This document shows positions 59,236 to 64,000 of a stretch of DNA of 64,000 nt, one piece after another. This DNA comes from Malachius bipustulatus (lineage: Eukaryota > Arthropoda > Insecta > Coleoptera > Melyridae). The notes below the pieces were generated by a model. The model was given only the letters and a program-made list of their open reading frames with translations, did not search any database and had not been told where the DNA came from. The position numbers were made by a program, and so were the translations under genes. Location: contig OU342631.1 of assembly GCA_910589415.1 (NCBI GenBank), positions 16,368,001 to 16,432,000 on the forward strand. The letters run 5' to 3'. How positions within the stretch are numbered: the first letter of the stretch is position 1; each line of letters opens with the position of its first letter.

Positions 59236-62200
59236 TTAAATGTCAAGATTGAGATCCAAGATAACGGTAGAGACTCTCGATGTGCTAGAATTTGAGCTCG
59301 GCTCGCTCGGGCAGGAACAACGAGATCCTCGGGATACCAGGGACGATTCCGACGAGAGAGGGGAGACCCTTGTGGGGAGCACTAAACCGTACTCGTCGGC
59401 GTATCTCTTCAGCGGGGGTCCTGCTTCCGGGCAGGCTTGCACCAACTGCACCAGCCGGGATGTTACTGATTTGTTTGTGTCTGATAAATGTCTAATTTCG
59501 TAGTCTCTCTAAAATAAATATAATTATAATAATAATAATAAAGAAAGTAGGGTGATGCAATACCTCAAATTTTTCAATGTTCTTCTTCTTCAGCTTTTTC
59601 AGGTAGTTCTTAATGTTGCACTCAGTCCTGGCGATTTTCTCCAAGATAGATGCAAGTTTCTCTTTGAGAGCGTTCAGAGTGCTCTCCTCTGCCTCCAGCT
59701 CCAGCTTCGACTTTCCTTTCTGCTCCTCGAGGCTCGTCAGTTCATCCTTGATCGCTTCATTCGCCTCCCTCTTTTCCTCCAGCTGTTTTTTCAGGAGCTT
59801 TATCTCATCCTTCGTCTCACGGAACTGCTTCTCTAGACTCTTCATCTCGACGATCTCGTCGTCGTTCTCGTCGACTATCCCTAGGCTCCTCCTAAATTTA
59901 GAGTTGGTCAGGTTGACCACTTTCAGGGTGTTCTCCATAGCCATGATCTCCTTCTCGGCCCTCTGTATCTTGCCGTCCAGCTCGTCGCCCTCTTGCTCGA
60001 GCAGGAATTTTTCCTGCGATTGCTTGATCTTGACGTGCGCCACTGTCAACGGCTGCCCCTCCTCGTCTTTCCCGAGCATGCAGATCGCTGTGTTGTATTT
60101 CTTCTTGACTATGTCGATTTTGATGTGACGACCCGCCGTGTCTCCTTTTAGGCGCCCCAGGTCGTCCTCCAGATGGCGCTTCTTCGCCAGCAGGATTTCT
60201 TTGCTCGCTTTGATCTCCAGCTGGCGCTCCTGCATTAGCTGTAATGAATCAAAATTAGAGACTCGTTTAGAAGAATCAATTAAACCGCAGCTTACCTCTT
60301 CGAGATTCAACCGAAACTTCTTCAGCGTGAAAATGTTGCCCTCTTCCTTCTTCATCGCCCTGTCGAACTGGTTCACTCTTAACCTCAGCATGTTCTCCTC
60401 CATCTGCTTCTCCTGGGCGTTCTTCTTGGCGGCCGCGACGATCTTTTGCCCGCCCTCATACAGCATTCTCTCGTTCTGTATCTTATCTTTCAGTCTGCTT
60501 AGTTGTGTGTCGTCTTGCGCTATCACTTGTGACAATTTCGACATGTCTTTTTCTATCCTGTTTATTTGCTCCTGCAGCATGTTCTTCACCTGAAATCGAT
60601 CCGTGTGTGTTAGTTACAAGTGTAATTCATATAATTATTAGAGATTAAGTTCACCGAGTTGAGTTCCTGCAGCATCTCCTCCAGATCTTCGACATGCTTC
60701 TGCAGCTCGAGAGCTTCGTCGTCCAGTACGGCGTTCTCAATTTTCTGGATTTTATACTCGATTTGATCGTTTCGCAAATCCTGTTGTGGAAATCATGTCA
60801 TTCATTATTTTTCAAGTTTTATTTTTAATTTTATTTATTTACCAGGTCATAAACGACCTCCTTTTTCTTCTGCAGACTGTTGAGAGTTTCCTTGTTGTGT
60901 CTCTTGAGCTGCCCGATTCCACTCTGCAGATTCATTACTTGTGTTTCGTTCAGTTTCTTCCTGTTGACGTAGTCTTGGACTTTCTGCCGGGCGTGGTAGA
61001 GGTTGACCTGGATCCTCTCGTTGTCCGACATGAGCACCTCGTGCTGCTTCTCCTCGAACGCCAGTAGCGACTCGAGATACTGGAGCCTCTCCTTAGTGGT
61101 CATTTCGGTGTCCGCAATCTCCTTCATTTTCACTTTGAGGCGCTCGATGTCACGCCGGAACTTCTCGATTTTCTCCTTCCGTTCGTTAATTTCTTTTCTT
61201 AATTGCTTCCCGATCGCTCTTTGCTTTTCCAGGTTGTTGGCCGTGGACGTCACTAGTCGTTTCATCGTGGCGAGCTGGGAATTACGTCAAGTAATGTAAA
61301 AGAAGAATAACAACTGAGAAATACATTACCTCACTTTGGATTAACGAGACGTACTGTGACAAATCGTTTAACTCTCTTCTTAACCTCGAGTTAACGGCGT
61401 TCAGATCAGCATTTTCGAATTCAATCTTCGCGTTGTTGTTCCTCTCGTTCTCTAAGAACTGGTTTTGTTCCTCTAAGAGCTCGTCAAGTTGATTTAACGC
61501 TTCGTTAGCTTCAACAATTTGTCGTTCGTAGCTCTTGATGTTGTCGTCACGTTGATGCAAGATGTTCACGGCGTCTTTCCATTGCTTCACCAGTTCGTCC
61601 CGTTCGTTCTCGTGTTGTTTCAGAGCTTTACCTGCGAGAGAAGTCGAGGAAAGAGAAGCGATGAAATAAGGTCCGGGTCGAAGCGACTCTTACCCGTTCT
61701 GTCGGTGATCCGTTCATAACTGACGAGCTCGGAAACCATCTTCTCGACTGCCTGTTTCCTCACGTTACGCTCATCCTGGAGGATCTGCCGTCTACTCTCC
61801 ATGTCCTTGAATTTTTTTTCGTCTTCCCGGGAGAACTTCCTGAGGACCTCGTTGTCTTCGTCGCGTCTCCTCAGCGAGTCCTCCCAGGCTTTCAGGGCCT
61901 CGGTGTCCCAGTCGATCTCCGATTTGAGCTTGTCAAGCTTCTCGATTCCTCTCTTCAGCTCGGCCTTCTTTATCTCGCGCCGGCTTTGCACTTCCCTGAT
62001 GGACTTGGTTGTTTGAGCCGTGTCCTGTTCGATGCCCTCTTTCTTGTTTTTCAAGTTCACGAAGTTGCTCCTTTCGAATTCGTATTGTTGTCGGTGGACG
62101 GTTATGAGTTTCTGAAATTTTCGATTGAGAGAAATTCGTAAAGTTTCAAAAATTAAGATAATGCTTGGAATTTTTACCCCAAAATTCTTGCTTCATTACT

Positions 62201-62467
62201 GAAAGAAATTAGATTTTCCTAGCGTAATTAAAAAATATTCCTAACCTGGTTTAAGTCGCTCTCCTGCTTCACATGCTTGAGATGGCTCTGCAGGTTCTCG
62301 ACTTTAGAGACGACAGTGTCGTAAGTGTTCTTGGCTTTGATTTTCCGGAGAGTCAGCTTTGCCACCTCCTCTTCTAAGGCCTGGTTTTGAGCATTGGCAA
62401 CCGGGATTTGGAACCCGTCATCCCAGCCGAGACTTTTCAGCACTTCTTCCAAGTTCATCCCGCGCAT
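59236..62467 (-). CDS. CCDC39: Coiled-coil domain-containing protein 39 (axonemal ruler), complete
   Basis: Eight coding exons: 62467-62246, 62111-61694, 61631-61330, 61274-60843, 60780-60655, 60589-60296, 60238-59564, 59508-59236 (stop TAA), all in phase, 913 residues (human 941). With CCDC40 it forms the 96-nm ruler on ciliary doublet microtubules that positions inner dynein arms and the nexin-dynein regulatory complex. The start matches human: LGWDDGFQIPVANAQNQALE against [20 protein letters not shown]. Nearly the whole protein is heptad coiled coil. Near the end EKEIMAMENTLKVVNLTNSKFR mirrors human EKEIYALENTLQVLNSCNNN, and the last exon has YGLVLPTRVS then a Ser-rich tail. MRG (62467) or the Met three residues later may start translation; a more upstream in-frame ATG (62554) lacks homology. 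In insects expression should be limited to ciliated cells: sperm and chordotonal neurons. Confidence 0.95.
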
Positions 62468-63869
62468 TTTTGGTTTTATTAAAAACTTTTTGCCACAAAA
62501 ATTGAAGAAAGTCAACTCATTGACAGGATGAGTTGTAAATGTGAAATAAATCAATAGTTTTTGTTGATTCTTGCTCGACTTGGAGCTCTATTGAATTGTT
62601 GCTATGGTGATGGACTGGTTGTTTGATCCATTTATTATTATTAGGGGTCCTTTAGTTATAAGTGGTTGCTATGGTTTTTTTAATATTGAAGTGTCAGTTG
62701 TCTGTTTATCTATAAACTCCTTTAATTTAAATTAAAAGGTAAGTAAGTCAAGAAGTGTCAATTAAATAAGATATTAAGTCAAAAAATTATCAAAAGGTAC
62801 CTCGCTCGGGAATATGAAATTTCTTTTATGCAGAATGTGATGTGATGTGAGGTGTCAGAGGAAGAAATGGAAAGTGTTTCTTCATCCTGTTTGGGATTCA
62901 TCAGTACCAGTACCTCGTGTATATTGAAATACTTTTATCATAATAATGTGATTATAAATTACAGATTTTTCTCCCAAGTTGGTAATAAAGTCCCTAAAAT
63001 GATGTTACCGGTTCTGATCATTTGATTTATATTTTTTTAATTGTCACTTTTCAAAGGTTTTAGGATTTTCAGAGAAAAAAATAAATTTTTCCTTCAACAA
63101 GAAGACTTTTATTAAACTTTTAACACACTGTTAGAATTGTCAGCGTAAAATGATATGATTGAAAAAAGTTGACCAATTGAATAGAGAAAACATATTGTGA
63201 AATGTACTTTGTTTTATAAAACCTGGGCATTAATATAAAATTATAAATAAAATATTATTTAAAATAATAATAAAAATAGCTACCTACTTGAATAAAATAA
63301 AATAAATAAAAGTATTTTCCTTTCTTCACAAATATATTTAAATTAATGCTAATATTTATATTTATTTACCATTAATTGGTTTTTGAAATGTTAAAGATTC
63401 AATCAGCTCTAGGATTCATTAATGTCACTATTTGGGATCCTTAGTTTTTTTAAGAAACTGTTAAAATGACAGACATCAAAGAATCTGTCAGTTGTCATTG
63501 TCAGATAATATATTACTGAAAATTGAAAATTTCAAACTTGAATATACAGGAGCTAAAATTGAAAACTGGGAATTAAATATAAATTTTCAAAATAAGAATT
63601 AAAAGAAAATTGTTTATAAAAAAAACTACATTCAGGGAATATTTTTCTAAAAATTGCAAACAAAACTCTCATTACTATAACAACAATCATAACATCCACC
63701 AGTGTTTGGTCTAATAATAACCAGCAAGCATGTGCCAGAATTCAGGGGATTTAAAAATAGACCCAGGCAGTTAAAATAAAACATGAGTAGCAGGTAAGTT
63801 TGTTTAATTATAGTTTTACGGTTACACTTCTGTATCGTAAATTTAAATTTAATAATAATTACAGCATTG
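62468..63869. other. CCDC39 / zinc-finger gene intergenic region
   Basis: AT-rich, probably containing the two divergent promoters. A GT-AG intron with donor CAG|GTAAGT at 63793 and acceptor TTACAG at 63864 appears to split the 5' leader of the right-hand gene. No mobile element or conserved protein is recognised. Confidence 0.55.
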
Positions 63870-64000
63870 ATGATGGAAATAAAACTTTCCTGCCCTGTGT
63901 GTCTGGAGCCCCATTTCGATGGAGTTGACTCGTTAAGAAACGCTTTAATTAACGTCGCGATAACCCAACTATCGTGCCCAGTTTGCCAGGAAGTTCTCCT
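63870..64000 (+). CDS. Zinc-binding (CPVC motif) protein, N-terminal exon only
   Basis: The frame opens with two Met codons (63870, 63873) followed by EIKLSCPVCLEPHFDGVDSL and a second CPVC at residues 36-39, and is still open at the window edge. Two CPVC pairs about 24 residues apart suggest the start of a zinc-finger protein (RING-like or C2H2); the rest is needed to decide. An upstream ATG (63783) in the preceding leader exon reads, after splicing at 63792/63865, through about 24 codons in another frame to a TGA, so it would be an overlapping upstream frame rather than the protein start. I do not recognise the family. Confidence 0.6.
   Translation, partial: MMEIKLSCPVCLEPHFDGVDSLRNALINVAITQLSCPVCQEVL

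Noticed and set aside
59240..59503. 87-codon plus-strand frame after the symplekin stop
   Set aside because: It is the reverse of the last CCDC39 exon, which joins in phase and matches the family tail.
59552..61719. Several long plus-strand frames rich in Ser, Phe and Leu
   Set aside because: Antisense shadows of the CCDC39 coiled-coil exons, whose Glu/Lys codons read backward as Phe/Leu/Ser.
62468..62554. Upstream in-frame ATG extending CCDC39 by 29 residues
   Set aside because: Human CCDC39 begins close to the downstream Met, and the extension is Phe/Lys-rich sequence without homology.

Overview
The window is nuclear DNA of an arthropod, most probably an insect. It is AT-rich, carries spliced genes with GT-AG introns and GC-richer exons, and is crowded with TA-flanked fold-back elements and one DUF4817-type mariner-like transposase of the kind common in insect genomes. 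I cannot fix the order; a beetle or bug would fit the gene content and transposon load.

Six cellular genes are visible. From left to right they are: the last two coding exons of plasmanylethanolamine desaturase (PEDS1/TMEM189/Kua, + strand, 4838-6702); the complete Arf-GAP/NPF-repeat protein AGFG (drongo, - strand, 15104-38104, five coding exons with a 19.6-kb first intron); a complete PP2A-B55 regulator PABIR/FAM122 (- strand, 42048-45027, three exons); complete symplekin (+ strand, 52053-59103, 11 coding exons, 1052 aa); complete CCDC39 (- strand, 59236-62467, eight coding exons, 913 aa), which converges on symplekin with only 132 bp between the stop codons; and the first coding exon of a CPVC/zinc-finger-type gene running off the right edge (+ strand, from 63870). 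All exon joins given keep one open frame, which I checked codon phase by phase. The genes are functionally unrelated: ether-lipid desaturation, endocytic/Arf trafficking adaptor, phosphatase control, mRNA 3'-end processing and ciliary axoneme assembly.

The rest is mostly transposable-element sequence. It holds one apparently intact 2.2-kb element (46174-48357) with an uninterrupted 361-aa transposase (D159, D250, D295) and about 445-bp near-identical terminal inverted repeats. There are at least nine other fold-back or long-inverted-repeat elements, most with TA at both ends; a nested Harbinger-like MITE with a TAA duplication; three hAT-type elements with exact 8-bp duplications; two copies of an element built from 21-bp units; three LINE remnants; an isolated tRNA-Lys-type primer binding site; and a perfect 86-bp-arm hairpin whose loop resembles a hammerhead ribozyme core. 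Nothing in the window looks bacterial or viral in organisation, and I see no RNA genes or CRISPR arrays.

The most unusual items are the 21-bp-unit palindromic element (two copies in opposite orientation), the perfect hairpin at 1718-1913, the composite fold-back with a LINE piece inside it close upstream of symplekin, and the DD44D transposon with very long, nearly identical ends.
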